From Mycobacterium sp. EPa45 (GTDB lineage Bacteria > Actinomycetota > Actinomycetes > Mycobacteriales > Mycobacteriaceae): a DNA stretch of 64,000 nucleotides. A program made the position numbers and the translations under genes. Under the pieces are notes generated by a model. It was not told where the DNA came from and did no database searches. It saw nothing but the letters and a program-made list of their open reading frames with translations. Location of the stretch: assembly GCF_001021385.1 (NCBI RefSeq), contig NZ_CP011773.1:992001-1056000 (forward strand), written 5' to 3'. This document shows positions 37,701 through 45,697 of the stretch, piece by piece (positions within the stretch are counted from its first letter, which is position 1; each line of letters starts with the position of its first letter).

Positions 37701-38269
37701 TCACCAAGAAATCGAGTGTCCATGCCGTGGAACGTAAATGCTGGTTCACCGTCGGCGTTCTGTTGCCACCAGAACTCCAACACTGCGCGAGCTGCATCAC
37801 CAGACGGCGCGACCAAATGGATCGGCGAGTACGAATCGACGAGCGCGGCAGTCGCCGGGAACTTCGCGAAGTGCGCGATGATCTGACCGAGCCACTCCCG
37901 GTCAGTGTGTTCGGGATTCTGCTGAAAGTACGCCCGCCGCGAGTCCAAGGCATGCGTGCGCTCGTCGGCGGTCGCGCCGGAGATCCACCGCGGCGTGACT
38001 AGTGCGTTGTCCTCGCAGTAGCGCGCGAAGACGGTCAGCAACACCCACGCGACGGCAGCCTGCGTGACTCGATCGTTGCGCCATTCCTGCCACGATGCCG
38101 CAGTGCGATTGGCCGAGGCAGCTTTGTCGTAGTCACGCTTCCATGCGTCGTACACGTCGACCTGTCGAATGTCAGCGTCGGCACCGTCGACTCGGGCGCG
38201 CAGATCCGTTTCGAGGTCAAGCACTTGCCGGCGCAGCGCCGCCACCAGATCTGATGTGGCCGCAGCCAT
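34724..38269 (-). CDS. pglX: BREX type 2 adenine-specific DNA methyltransferase PglX
   Basis: About 1181 residues. ATG at 38269 shares its A with the pglW stop (TGATG) and has GGAG 7 bases upstream; a GTG one codon earlier is possible. Residues 1-220 are helical. The SAM-binding motif I is DPTCGSGHFLLGAF (about 236-249) and the catalytic motif IV is NPPY in VVGNPPYIT (about 368-376), the N6-adenine class. Large C-terminal target-recognition and helical parts follow. In Streptomyces, PglX modifies phage DNA in the first infection cycle; in BREX it marks host DNA. The recognition site cannot be read here. No frame break or phase-variation tract is visible in the gene. Confidence 0.93.
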   Translation of the reverse strand: MAAATSDLVAALRRQVLDLETDLRARVDGADADIRQVDVYDAWKRDYDKAASANRTAASWQEWRNDRVTQAAVAWVLLTVFARYCEDNALVTPRWISGATADERTHALDSRRAYFQQNPEHTDREWLGQIIAHFAKFPATAALVDSYSPIHLVAPSGDAARAVLEFWWQQNADGEPAFTFHGMDTRFLGDVYQDLSEHAKKTFALLQTPEFVEEFILDQTMEPALADRPLKGFTVIDPTCGSGHFLLGAFHRLHDRWQRHAPALGPRELVEKALEGIYGVDINPFAVAIARFRLLVAALQAAGDNSIEQHIAYKPHLAAGDSLLWGANQQLLPEDLLASGHSIRADTTENAEALTEILQREHDVVVGNPPYITVKDAALNATYRQLYKTPYRQYALTVPFMELFFRLAYVPGRARPAGWIGQITSNSFMKREFGSKLIEDFLPTVDLQLVIDSEGSWIPGHNMDGTPTAILFGRNRPPAAATVRAVLSKGVRETPADALECGYGPYWASIVKHIGQTGYEDAYISVADLPRKTLKTHPWSLSGGGAVELLQLIDARSDRLSLHIREIGRTTHTGSDDAFYLPMHTSNTLRLSTDAVPVILGEDVRDYALDAKLDTIFPYDAKGKPKGLRANTAHYLWPNRASLSQRIDFQQTLEARGLRWFDHSMFFPKRFTSPLSIAFAFIATHNHFVLDRGGKVFNRSAPVIKLSESSSVDDHLRLLGALNSSVACFWLKQNSQPKGGAAEHPWSRTYEFTGSTLQGFPLPENASAERPMALDDLAHGFQAQTPAQIANIETPSAASLEAARTENERLRGLMVAHQEELDWEYYRIYDLTEDDLTYHGDLPEIVLGQRAFEIALARRMKEGEETAWFDRHSSTPITDIPGRLPADYQELLQRRLDAIESNPNIRLLERPEYKRRWAVEPWDKQVESALRDWLLDRVENRSLWFDREGRPTTMSTAQLADLLDRDDDFRNVLRLWAGDANVATGTALAKLLADEGVPYLSAYRYKQSGLEKRAIWEDTWALQRREDDGDKLDAPIPVPPKYKPTDFAKASYWSHRGKLDVPKERFISYPGAGRDSDSTELLGWAGWDHADQALALAGLISQRIEEGWETPKLIPLLAGLNELLPWVLQWHNQIDPEYGESVADTIADELTTRLAEHHLTVTELATWRPEPTGRGRKAKTS

Positions 38270-41200
38270 CACACCACTCCTTCATCTTCAGTCGCAGACA
38301 CGAGATCGGCAGTCGGACGCCACATAATGAACTGCCCGCCGGGAGAGCCCAATTGAATCGGTTTGCGATCCACCAACGCGCCGTGCTGGCCGCGCAGCTG
38401 CGGCAATACCACCCACAGTGGGCGGCGCCGTGGGGCGGCGAGATCGCTAAGCGCAGCAAGGACGTCGAGGTGGCCGTAACGCGCAAGGGGTGAGACTTCA
38501 GTCAGAATTAGCGGCTGTTCACTCGGCTTGCCGTCGAACACTTCTGCGCTCAGGTCGTCACGCAACTGCGGGACCACACGATCGATCACGGCGCGCAAGC
38601 CCCGAGCGTCCAGGCTGCCGGCATCGGCGGCGTCCGCGCTGCGCACCAGGTCCCATGAGATGCCCTGTTGGCTAGCCAACTTGCGCATTGAGTCGATAAG
38701 CCGAGTCGTGACATCGACGACAAGTCCGTCGTAGGCGTCGGCAAGTTCCCGCGCGACCCGCTCGTGCTCGCCGGGCCTGTCCGGCGGAATCGGCACTCCG
38801 ATCGCGACGAACCCGTGCTCGTCCAGTGAGCGGCGCAGCGTCGCTCGTTCGCCGGCGTCGTCTCGCACAATCGTGGCAGGCGGTTCTGTCGTCGGTGGGA
38901 TCGTTGTTGGGTTGCGGGTGTGCATCGTTGTCGCACTGGGAGGTTGAGCGTCCCGAAACCGGTACGTGCTCGACGCGGCGTCCCACTCCAGGTTCAGCGT
39001 CGTCTGCTTAAGGAACGTATCCAGATGCGGTGGTGCAGGAACACGGTCGAGTTCGGGGAAGCGCGCGCTCACCCGGCTACGGATCTGCGACGGCGACAAC
39101 GACTCCGACTGCGCCAGGCCAGTGAGCGCAGTCTGAATCGCCGCAGACGGCGCGATGTCCTTATTGTGCAGCTCGGTGCGCCCGGACACAGCGGCATGCT
39201 TGGAAATGGCCGCAGCCAAGCGGATCAGCCGGCCGTCGGTGGGCAGCGCGGTTTGCGCACCCGGGTCACTGACCGAGCGGTAGCCATCCAGGAAGGCCTT
39301 GCCCAGCTCCCGGGCCGCTGTTGGTGCGGGGATGACGATGTTGCGATCAGCGGCCACCAACTCGTCGGCGCGCTTGGCTGCCGATTCCGCCGCAGCGAGC
39401 AGGAGTTCGTCGGTCGCGAGCAGGGCAAGGCGGCGCCCGTGTCTGCGCCGAACGAATTCCTTGGTGCCCGAGGCAGTTTCGTGTTCGCTGAGTCGTTCTA
39501 GGGCGACCCGGAGCAGCCCACCGGCGGCACGATCGGCGCGCGCCCGCTGTGACAGGTCGGTCGACGTCACCGGTGCCTCGGGCAGGCGGGCGCGAATCTC
39601 CGCGGTCAGGGTGTCGATGGCTACGACGCCACCGAAGTCGGAGAGCACCTGGCGGGTGATCTCACTGACCGCGTCCAAGAGTTCGCGGGTGTCTTGGCGC
39701 TCGGCCCAGTCGTCCTGTAACTCCTTGAGCAGCTGTGGTCCGCGTTGGGCCGCCTTGCCCAGCTTGGCGGCGAGTTCGGTGCTACTGGCGAAGGCATCGA
39801 GTCCGGGTTTCGCGCCAAGCAGCAGCTCGGCGGCGTCCTTTCGTGTCGAGGCTCGTGCTCCAGAGACTGCAGACAGCAGCAGATCCACGGCGTCGTCGAG
39901 CCCCATCAGTGCGTCGCCGGAAGCTTGCTTGCGTTCCTTGCCCAGCCGTTTTGTCCAGGCGCGGAAGCGAGTAGTGATTTCCTTACGGGTGTCCTTGGCC
40001 TCACGGGCCACCAGGCGATTCAACCGCGTCGAATCGAGTGCCAGGAGTTCGCCCACGGTGGTCACCTGCACAGTCGCCAACGCCGACACCGCCCGGGCGC
40101 TCAGGCCAGAATTCGCCAGAGGGGTTGTGATGGTGGCGTTCTCGGCGGCTTCGTCGTCAACCTGGTCCTCCGGCTCGTTAGCGAGGGTGCTGAAGATTGC
40201 GCGCCAGGCTCGCAGCATGTCCTCGGCAGTGTCGGGTCGGTTCTCTGCGCGGCGTGACAGTGCGGCGGCGAAGAACTCGGTCATCGCGGGCGTGATCGTC
40301 GGCTCAAACATGTCGGGCCGCAGCGTGACGTCGTCGTCGACGGTGGCGGGGTTGGCGTTTTCGTCGGATCCGTACCACGGTGTCTTGCCGGTGGCCATCT
40401 CATAAAGCACCACGGCAGCGCCGTAGCGCTCGGCCGCGGTGTCGTACTGGCGGCGCTCTCCGATGCCGAGGAAGGGGTCGAGGTACGGCGGGGTGCCGGC
40501 GTCGACGTTCTTGGCGTCCACACCTGCCATGGAGAAGTCGAACATCACCAGGTGCGAGTCGGCGCGCGGACTTGTCTGATAGACACCAAGATTCGACGGT
40601 TTGATATCCCGCTGGGTGACGCCAGCGCGTTCTAGGGCAAGCAGTGCCGTCAGCAGGTCGGTGCCCCAACGTTCGAGGACGTCGATGGACAGCCGGCCGC
40701 GGTTGTTGAGTTCTTCGGCAAGCGTGGTCCGGCCCGCGTACCGGAGCAGCAGTGCGGTGCGTCCACCGACATCGAGGCAGTCGTGCAGTGTGACGATGCG
40801 TTCTTCGTTCTCGAGCTTGCCCAGCACCTTCGCCTCCGCCAGTAGACGCTCGGCGGCGTCCGCATCCTTGGCGACCTTGAGGACCCGCTCGGCGTCGCCC
40901 ACCTGTTTGTCGGTGACGAGGATGCCGACGGCGGTCGAGCCAGCACCCAGTCGTTGGCGGTAGACGAATCGTCCGTCGAGTTCAGCGCCGGGACCTGCCT
41001 CCAGCGGATCGGTTCCGGTGGCCTTGCCCAGCAAGTCCTCGCGCACGGCGGTGAGTTGTTCGAGGAACGAGGCTATGTCGGCAATGCGGTCGGCGGGGCT
41101 GGGGTTGGTGGCGTCGAGGACGAGCTGCCGAAGGGGCGTCCGAACTTGCGGCATCTCAGCGGCGAGGTCGAGGCCACGGTCGCGGCGCAGTCGATCAATC

Positions 41201-42501
41201 AGTTCGCCGCGCTCGGTAGCTGGCGGCTGACCGCTGAGGATATAGAACGCCAGCGCGCCGAGACCGAAGACGTCGACGCGCGCCGGATCGGTGGGACGGT
41301 GGCCTTCGGGCGCGGAATACAGCTGTGCGGCATCACTAGGGCTAGCCGCCATCAGGCTCAGTGAACCCGAGGAGAGCCTGCTTACGGCGGTGTCAGGGTT
41401 GGCGGGCAGTACTCCGGCGCTGTCCCAGTCGGTGACCTGGGGCAGAAGCTGTGAGCCCTTCTCTCGGATGGCAATGGCGCGAGGGTTGAGGCTGCGGTGC
41501 ACAACACGATTGCGATGCGCGTAGTGGACGATGTCGGCGATGCGGCCGATGAGGTCCAGTTGCCGTTCCAGCGAGAGCTTGCCTTTGTTATCCGCGAGCC
41601 AGAGATCGAGCGGGACGTCGCCCTTTGGCTGGGGGAACACCAGACCGACACCGAGTTCAGGCTCGTTGACGATGTCCTCAGGCACCTGCAAGCCGTCGAA
41701 GCGCAGGCGGGACAGCAGGTGGTACTCGGAGGTCACGGCCCGGGTGCGGGCGTGCTGCTCAGCAGTGGGGGCGCCCTGGCTGGTCAGGTAGAAGCGGATG
41801 CGGGCGTGGCGCTCGGCGTCGACGTGGTGAAACGCCGGCCAGTCCTGCCAGCCGTCGCCGTCGGCGAGCGGTTGCTCGTCGATGATCCACGAGCCGACCT
41901 CGCGCTGTCGCCGTGGCGCCAGGCCGATCGCCTTCATCAGCCCGGCGATGAGCAGGCTGTTGTGTTCGGTGATTGGCTCGTGTCGGGCGGGGGCGAGCAG
42001 GCGCTCGGAGATGCCGGGCAGTCCGGTGGTCTTGGTGGCCCCATCGAGCCCGTACAGGTTGATCGCCGCGCTCGGCGAGAGGTCGCAGACGAACTCGGGG
42101 TGGCTGAGGAAGACCAACTCCTGCACGTAGGGGATGACGCCCTTTGGTAGGTGTCCAGCTTTCTGCCGCAGCGAGTCCTTCAGCAGCGAAGCGAAGTACT
42201 GGGCCTTGCGGCGTGCCAGCAGTAGCGGAGAGTCCTCGGCGCGGTTGCCGTTGCGCATCCACACGTGGTCGTTGCCGCGCAGGATGCCGCGGTAGTGCTT
42301 GAGTTCAATGAGGTAGAGCGTGTCGCGGGCCAGGACCAGTAGATCGACCTCGTGCCAGCGGCCACGGTTGTCGCGGAACTCGAAGTTCGCCCAAGCGCGG
42401 AACGGGGGAGCGTCGGGCAGGGCTTCCTTGATTGCGTCGAGGCCTTGCTGCTCGTGGGCGAACTGCGACTCGGCGATCTGGACCCAGCGTCCGTCCTTCA
42501 C
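38269..42501 (-). CDS. pglW: BREX type 2 Ser/Thr kinase PglW with NERD domain
   Basis: A 1410-residue protein from GTG at 42501, with GAGGGGG upstream. The N-terminal NERD (nuclease-related) domain shows VDLLVLARDTLYLIELKHYRG, holding the D and E-x-K of PD-(D/E)XK folds. Two kinase-like domains follow. The first (about 240-480) has HRSLNP where HRDLKP is expected, so it is probably a pseudokinase. The second (about 510-780) has RLGAGSTAVG, the lysine in VLKVAKD, QRDIKPSN (about 632) and DFS, all that a working kinase needs. A helix-hairpin-helix-like segment (LSARAVSALATVQVTTVGEL) follows at about 790. The C-terminal 550 residues are unassigned. PglW kinase activity is required in the Streptomyces Pgl system. 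First gene of the array. Confidence 0.92.
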   Translation of the reverse strand: MKDGRWVQIAESQFAHEQQGLDAIKEALPDAPPFRAWANFEFRDNRGRWHEVDLLVLARDTLYLIELKHYRGILRGNDHVWMRNGNRAEDSPLLLARRKAQYFASLLKDSLRQKAGHLPKGVIPYVQELVFLSHPEFVCDLSPSAAINLYGLDGATKTTGLPGISERLLAPARHEPITEHNSLLIAGLMKAIGLAPRRQREVGSWIIDEQPLADGDGWQDWPAFHHVDAERHARIRFYLTSQGAPTAEQHARTRAVTSEYHLLSRLRFDGLQVPEDIVNEPELGVGLVFPQPKGDVPLDLWLADNKGKLSLERQLDLIGRIADIVHYAHRNRVVHRSLNPRAIAIREKGSQLLPQVTDWDSAGVLPANPDTAVSRLSSGSLSLMAASPSDAAQLYSAPEGHRPTDPARVDVFGLGALAFYILSGQPPATERGELIDRLRRDRGLDLAAEMPQVRTPLRQLVLDATNPSPADRIADIASFLEQLTAVREDLLGKATGTDPLEAGPGAELDGRFVYRQRLGAGSTAVGILVTDKQVGDAERVLKVAKDADAAERLLAEAKVLGKLENEERIVTLHDCLDVGGRTALLLRYAGRTTLAEELNNRGRLSIDVLERWGTDLLTALLALERAGVTQRDIKPSNLGVYQTSPRADSHLVMFDFSMAGVDAKNVDAGTPPYLDPFLGIGERRQYDTAAERYGAAVVLYEMATGKTPWYGSDENANPATVDDDVTLRPDMFEPTITPAMTEFFAAALSRRAENRPDTAEDMLRAWRAIFSTLANEPEDQVDDEAAENATITTPLANSGLSARAVSALATVQVTTVGELLALDSTRLNRLVAREAKDTRKEITTRFRAWTKRLGKERKQASGDALMGLDDAVDLLLSAVSGARASTRKDAAELLLGAKPGLDAFASSTELAAKLGKAAQRGPQLLKELQDDWAERQDTRELLDAVSEITRQVLSDFGGVVAIDTLTAEIRARLPEAPVTSTDLSQRARADRAAGGLLRVALERLSEHETASGTKEFVRRRHGRRLALLATDELLLAAAESAAKRADELVAADRNIVIPAPTAARELGKAFLDGYRSVSDPGAQTALPTDGRLIRLAAAISKHAAVSGRTELHNKDIAPSAAIQTALTGLAQSESLSPSQIRSRVSARFPELDRVPAPPHLDTFLKQTTLNLEWDAASSTYRFRDAQPPSATTMHTRNPTTIPPTTEPPATIVRDDAGERATLRRSLDEHGFVAIGVPIPPDRPGEHERVARELADAYDGLVVDVTTRLIDSMRKLASQQGISWDLVRSADAADAGSLDARGLRAVIDRVVPQLRDDLSAEVFDGKPSEQPLILTEVSPLARYGHLDVLAALSDLAAPRRRPLWVVLPQLRGQHGALVDRKPIQLGSPGGQFIMWRPTADLVSATEDEGVV

Positions 42502-42818
42502 CGGTTCGGTACCCCCTCGTCGCAGTGTGCAGAGACAAACTTACTTAGTTGTGCTTCGACCTTGGCGGTTTGTCGCGTGATAGCGACCAATCCGGCGTCG
42601 ATTCCAGGCCAAACTGCGAGTATTCACCGAGATGCCGACAACGCCGCGTCGCGCGTGGGCGGCCGTAACACCCGATTCCTTGCAGGGCTTCGTGAAGGCG
42701 ACCTCAGCGGCGATCACTGACACGGGTTGCTGCCCGCGCCCGAACAGTTCGCCGACAGCGGCTCGATGAGGGAAAGGGCGTCAGCCGCGTTGGAGGCCCT
42801 CGACCGCCGTTCACACCC
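42502..42818. promoter_or_regulatory. Upstream region of the BREX array
   Basis: These 317 bases separate the macrodomain gene stop from the pglW start on the same strand. I see no credible gene, RNA or strong hairpin. The pglW promoter must be here if the array is transcribed independently; no clear -10/-35 pair stands out. Confidence 0.35.
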
Positions 42819-43835
42819 TCAACGCGTGTCTTTCGCCGGTTTATGCGGTTTGGGCGGGTTGGGATAGCGGATATCGCCGCCCCAGCCGACCTCCCAACCT
42901 TCGGTGCTGTCGAAATACTCGGCGTAGGCAATGGGCAACTCGCCAGTTCGTTCGACGAGCTGCACTAGACCGGCGTACCACGCGACGTACGCGGGGTCGT
43001 CAGCTGTGGGCACGATCCTGGGCAGCGCGCTGAGAATGATGTCGGCGACTACCTCGGGACTTGTCGTGACGGTGACCTCGCTACCCGCAAACTCGGTGAG
43101 ACTGCCCGTTGTATAAGTGACGGCGGCCTCGTAATCGCTCACGCTTCTGCCGCCACCGGGGTCCGTGTTGTCGACGGTGGCGATGGTCACCCGCCAGTAC
43201 ACGCCCGACGGACTCATCCCCGGCAGAACGCGGATCCTGTCGTAGCCGCGCTCGTGAAGTGTCCGCACTCCTTGGAGGATGCGAGTTGGGGTCGATAACG
43301 CGATGTGGTTGCCGACTGCTTCGTGAGTGGTCGAGTCGAAAGCTATGAACCTCACTTCTGCGACGTCGGTCTCGGCGTCGGCGACAGATTGAATCGCTGT
43401 GGCGATAGCGTCACGGCGTGGCCAACCATATGAGCCCGTGCTGATCAGGGGAAATGCGACGCTTCGCGCACCGAGCTCGTCTGCAACCTGAAGAGCTCGG
43501 CGGTAACAAGACTTAAGAAGCGATCGATCACGTTGGCCTACGGCATAATTCGGACCCACGGTGTGGATCACCCACCGGGCCGGCAAGTTTCCCGCTCTCG
43601 TCCACCCTGCGTCGCCGGTGGGCAAACCGTTCGGAAAACGCTCGATGCAGTCCCGGAGGATTGCCGGACCACCTGCACGATGGATCGCGCCGTCGACGCC
43701 GCCGCCCCCTCGCATGGCGGTGTTCGCAGCATTGACTATCGCATCGACGTTTTGCTTGGTGATATCGCCGAGGACTGCGGTGATGGCGCGCACGGCATCA
43801 GTGTGCACTGGAGTACTGACGAGCGGAGCCACCAA
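42819..43835 (-). CDS. Macrodomain protein with an extra C-terminal domain
   Basis: About 338 residues; the frame opens with TTG at 43835 followed at once by GTG at 43832, so the exact start is open. Residues 15-175 are a macrodomain: AVLGDITKQNVDAIVNAANT, GGGGVDGAIHRAGG and PLISTGSYGWPRRDA, the adenosine-binding, catalytic-loop and phosphate-binding parts of the MacroD type, which removes ADP-ribose from proteins or nucleic acids or hydrolyses O-acetyl-ADP-ribose. The C-terminal 150 residues (YWRVTIATVDNTDPGGG, ELPIAYAEYFDSTEGWEVGW) are an unrecognised second domain. It follows another macro-like gene after 18 bases, and both are probably controlled by the divergent NrtR-like regulator. Confidence 0.85.
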   Translation of the reverse strand: MVAPLVSTPVHTDAVRAITAVLGDITKQNVDAIVNAANTAMRGGGGVDGAIHRAGGPAILRDCIERFPNGLPTGDAGWTRAGNLPARWVIHTVGPNYAVGQRDRSLLKSCYRRALQVADELGARSVAFPLISTGSYGWPRRDAIATAIQSVADAETDVAEVRFIAFDSTTHEAVGNHIALSTPTRILQGVRTLHERGYDRIRVLPGMSPSGVYWRVTIATVDNTDPGGGRSVSDYEAAVTYTTGSLTEFAGSEVTVTTSPEVVADIILSALPRIVPTADDPAYVAWYAGLVQLVERTGELPIAYAEYFDSTEGWEVGWGGDIRYPNPPKPHKPAKDTR

Positions 43836-43853
43836 GGGTCGCCAGCCAGTCGA

Positions 43854-44885
43854 TCACCGACCCACCTCCCAGGACTGGGCGTTCCAGCGATCGATGAGGT
43901 CCTCGACTCCTGGCTCGACGCCACGGTAGCCGACAATTCGAACATCCAGACCGGGATCCTTGACGACACCGAGCGCCCGCTCGATCGCGTGGTCGATCCA
44001 GCTGCCGTCGTTCCCGAACACCCCGCCGCCGACGCGCGTCAGCAACACGACGTTCGACCCACCCGCCCCAGCCTGCTCCGCCGCGGCACGCAAAGTCGCC
44101 TCGTAGGTTGCCTCGAGAACCAACCGCGCGAACAACTCCCACTGCCGGGGCGCCAACCGCGAATACCCAAGCGGCAGCGCCGAACAGAACGCCTGCGACA
44201 CCAGCCGGCGCTCCGGTCCCTCGACATCGGTGACTTCCACGTTGCGGTGAAGACCGATCGCCAATCGTCCGCGCAGCGAATCCCACACGTCCGTAGAAAC
44301 GTCCGCCAGAGCACGGTTGATCGCCGTCAGACCCTCCGCGGTGCAGAGGGCGTATCCGTTCCGCATTTCCCACAGCGCGTCCACCGGTAGCCCGGTCATT
44401 TCTGACAATGCCGATCCCAGATTCTCCAATGTGTTCACCTGGCGGCGGGCAGTCTGGCCGACCCCGCCGTCTACCGGGACGAAGTAGTTGCGATAGATCG
44501 TCGCTGCACCAGCGGCGATTGCACACGCTGGCCCTTGGGTGGGATCTGAGGCGTAGCGTGTGACGCCCGCCTCGGGCGTCACGTTCTCCGAGGTCATCTC
44601 CAACAGGTTGAACTGCGACGCCACCTGGAACAACGCGCCCTCGAAGCGAGGATCAGTGTGCAACGCCCGCGCGTCACCGACAAGAGCGCTGACCGAGGTG
44701 CGTTGTCCCCTCGATGGATTCGCTCGCTCCCGCAACTCGGCGAGCGTGGGCATCGTCAACGAACCGATTCCATAACGCTTGCCGTTCACGCTTGACACCA
44801 ACTCGTCGCCCTCGACGCTCAGCCGGCGCTGAGTGGACTCGTAACCGTCCTCGACAAAGCCGGTGAGGCGTTCAAACCAGTTCAT
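43854..44885 (-). CDS. Protein with macrodomain-like C-terminus, unknown function
   Basis: About 343 residues. I chose the second of two adjacent ATGs (44885), which has GGAGG 6 bases upstream. The N-terminal 130 residues (FERLTGFVEDGYESTQRRLS, MPTLAELRE) are unrecognised. The C-terminal part contains NVVLLTRVGGGVFGNDGSW followed by IDHAIERAL, which resembles the phosphate-binding loop and final helix of macrodomain and PARG-like folds. The middle QGPACAIAAGAATIYRNYFV also recalls the 'PxxAxxxxAAxxxRNY' segment of such proteins. ADP-ribose binding is therefore plausible but inferred. First gene of a two-gene unit transcribed away from the NrtR-like regulator. Confidence 0.72.
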   Translation of the reverse strand: MNWFERLTGFVEDGYESTQRRLSVEGDELVSSVNGKRYGIGSLTMPTLAELRERANPSRGQRTSVSALVGDARALHTDPRFEGALFQVASQFNLLEMTSENVTPEAGVTRYASDPTQGPACAIAAGAATIYRNYFVPVDGGVGQTARRQVNTLENLGSALSEMTGLPVDALWEMRNGYALCTAEGLTAINRALADVSTDVWDSLRGRLAIGLHRNVEVTDVEGPERRLVSQAFCSALPLGYSRLAPRQWELFARLVLEATYEATLRAAAEQAGAGGSNVVLLTRVGGGVFGNDGSWIDHAIERALGVVKDPGLDVRIVGYRGVEPGVEDLIDRWNAQSWEVGR

Positions 44886-44908
44886 CATCGTCCTCCCCGC
44901 GCCCACTA

Positions 44909-44931
44909 TTTAGCGCAACAATCGCACTAAA
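44909..44931. promoter_or_regulatory. Operator candidate 1 (inverted repeat) for the NrtR-like regulator
   Basis: A 23-base site with arms TTTAGCGC and GCACTAAA (7 of 8 positions complementary) lies between the divergent macro-like gene and the regulator gene. It is the upstream copy of a pair. Confidence 0.6.
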
Positions 44932-44936
44932 CCAGA

Positions 44937-44959
44937 TTTAGCGCAAGATGCGCGCTTAA
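44937..44959. promoter_or_regulatory. Operator candidate 2 (inverted repeat) for the NrtR-like regulator
   Basis: A second 23-base site with arms TTTAGCGC and GCGCTTAA (7 of 8 complementary) repeats the first exactly in its left arm (TTTAGCGCAA). Its centre is 28 bases from that of site 1, and it ends 16 bases before the regulator start. Confidence 0.6.
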
Positions 44960-44975
44960 TGCTAGGTTCTCCACC

Positions 44976-45620
44976 ATGGCTGAGCGCCCGGTGCACAACT
45001 ATCCGCGACCGACGGTCGCCGTCGACACCGCATTGTTGACGTGGGACCCGGATCAAGGCCTGCTCGTGGTAGAGATGGCGCGCGACGACATCGGGAAGTG
45101 GGCATTGCCCGGCGCGTTTCTGCGTAAAGGCGAGACGCTGGCCGAAGCGGTCGAGCGCTGCCTGCGGGACAAGCTCGGCGTGCAGAGGATGCGCCCCCGT
45201 CAGCTTCATGTATTCGACGATCCGGACCGCGACGATCGCGATTGGGTGCTGTCCGTCGCCCACGTCGCCGTGGTGCGGCCCGACCAACTCGTCGACCTGG
45301 GCTCGGGCTCGGCGCACCAGACCCGTCTGGCCCCCGTCGACCGTCCGGGTGAGCTGGCGTGGGACCACCCCGAAATCATCCGCCTGGCCAAGAACGACAT
45401 CCGCGCACGCTACGAAGCAGACCCGGACCCAGAGCGTCTGCTCGGCAACAGGTTCACCCTGCGGGATCTCCGCCAGGTGCACGAGGCCGTCGCCGGCAGG
45501 AAACTCCAGCGCGACAAGTTCCGTCGCACGATGGAGCCGCGCCTTGCCGGCACCGGAACCCTCGAGCAGAACACCGGAACACGAGGACGCCCGGCCGAGC
45601 TGTTCCGTCGGAAGCGGTGA
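44976..45620 (+). CDS. NrtR-like transcriptional regulator with degenerate Nudix domain
   Basis: A 214-residue protein. Residues 10-140 have a Nudix fold, but the catalytic box fails: where the consensus is R-E-x-x-E-E, this protein has R61-C62-L63-R64-D65-K66, so the metal-binding glutamates are gone and hydrolysis is not expected. Residues 155-214 (NRFTLRDLRQVHEAVAGRKL then RDKFRRTME, and GRPAELFRR at the end) are the winged helix of NrtR-type regulators. NrtR proteins repress NAD-related genes and respond to ADP-ribose bound in the Nudix pocket. Here it is divergent from two macrodomain-type genes and next to two inverted repeats, so it probably controls them and itself. Confidence 0.87.
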   Translation: MAERPVHNYPRPTVAVDTALLTWDPDQGLLVVEMARDDIGKWALPGAFLRKGETLAEAVERCLRDKLGVQRMRPRQLHVFDDPDRDDRDWVLSVAHVAVVRPDQLVDLGSGSAHQTRLAPVDRPGELAWDHPEIIRLAKNDIRARYEADPDPERLLGNRFTLRDLRQVHEAVAGRKLQRDKFRRTMEPRLAGTGTLEQNTGTRGRPAELFRRKR

Positions 45621-45662
45621 CCCCAACTACCTCGTGCGACGCACACCACATAAGCTCACTTA

Positions 45663-45676
45663 TTGACACCCGTCAA
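45663..45676. promoter_or_regulatory. Palindrome upstream of the P450 gene
   Basis: TTGAC and GTCAA arms with a 4-base centre lie 21 bases before the P450 start. The left arm also reads as a -35 element (TTGACA). Operator or promoter function is a guess. Confidence 0.35.
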
Positions 45677-45697
45677 GTCCTGTCTGAGCGAGGATGC

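Noticed and set aside
42502..42818. Small genes or an RNA upstream of pglW
   Set aside because: The open frames here have no ribosome-binding site or recognisable product, and no stable hairpin stands out.
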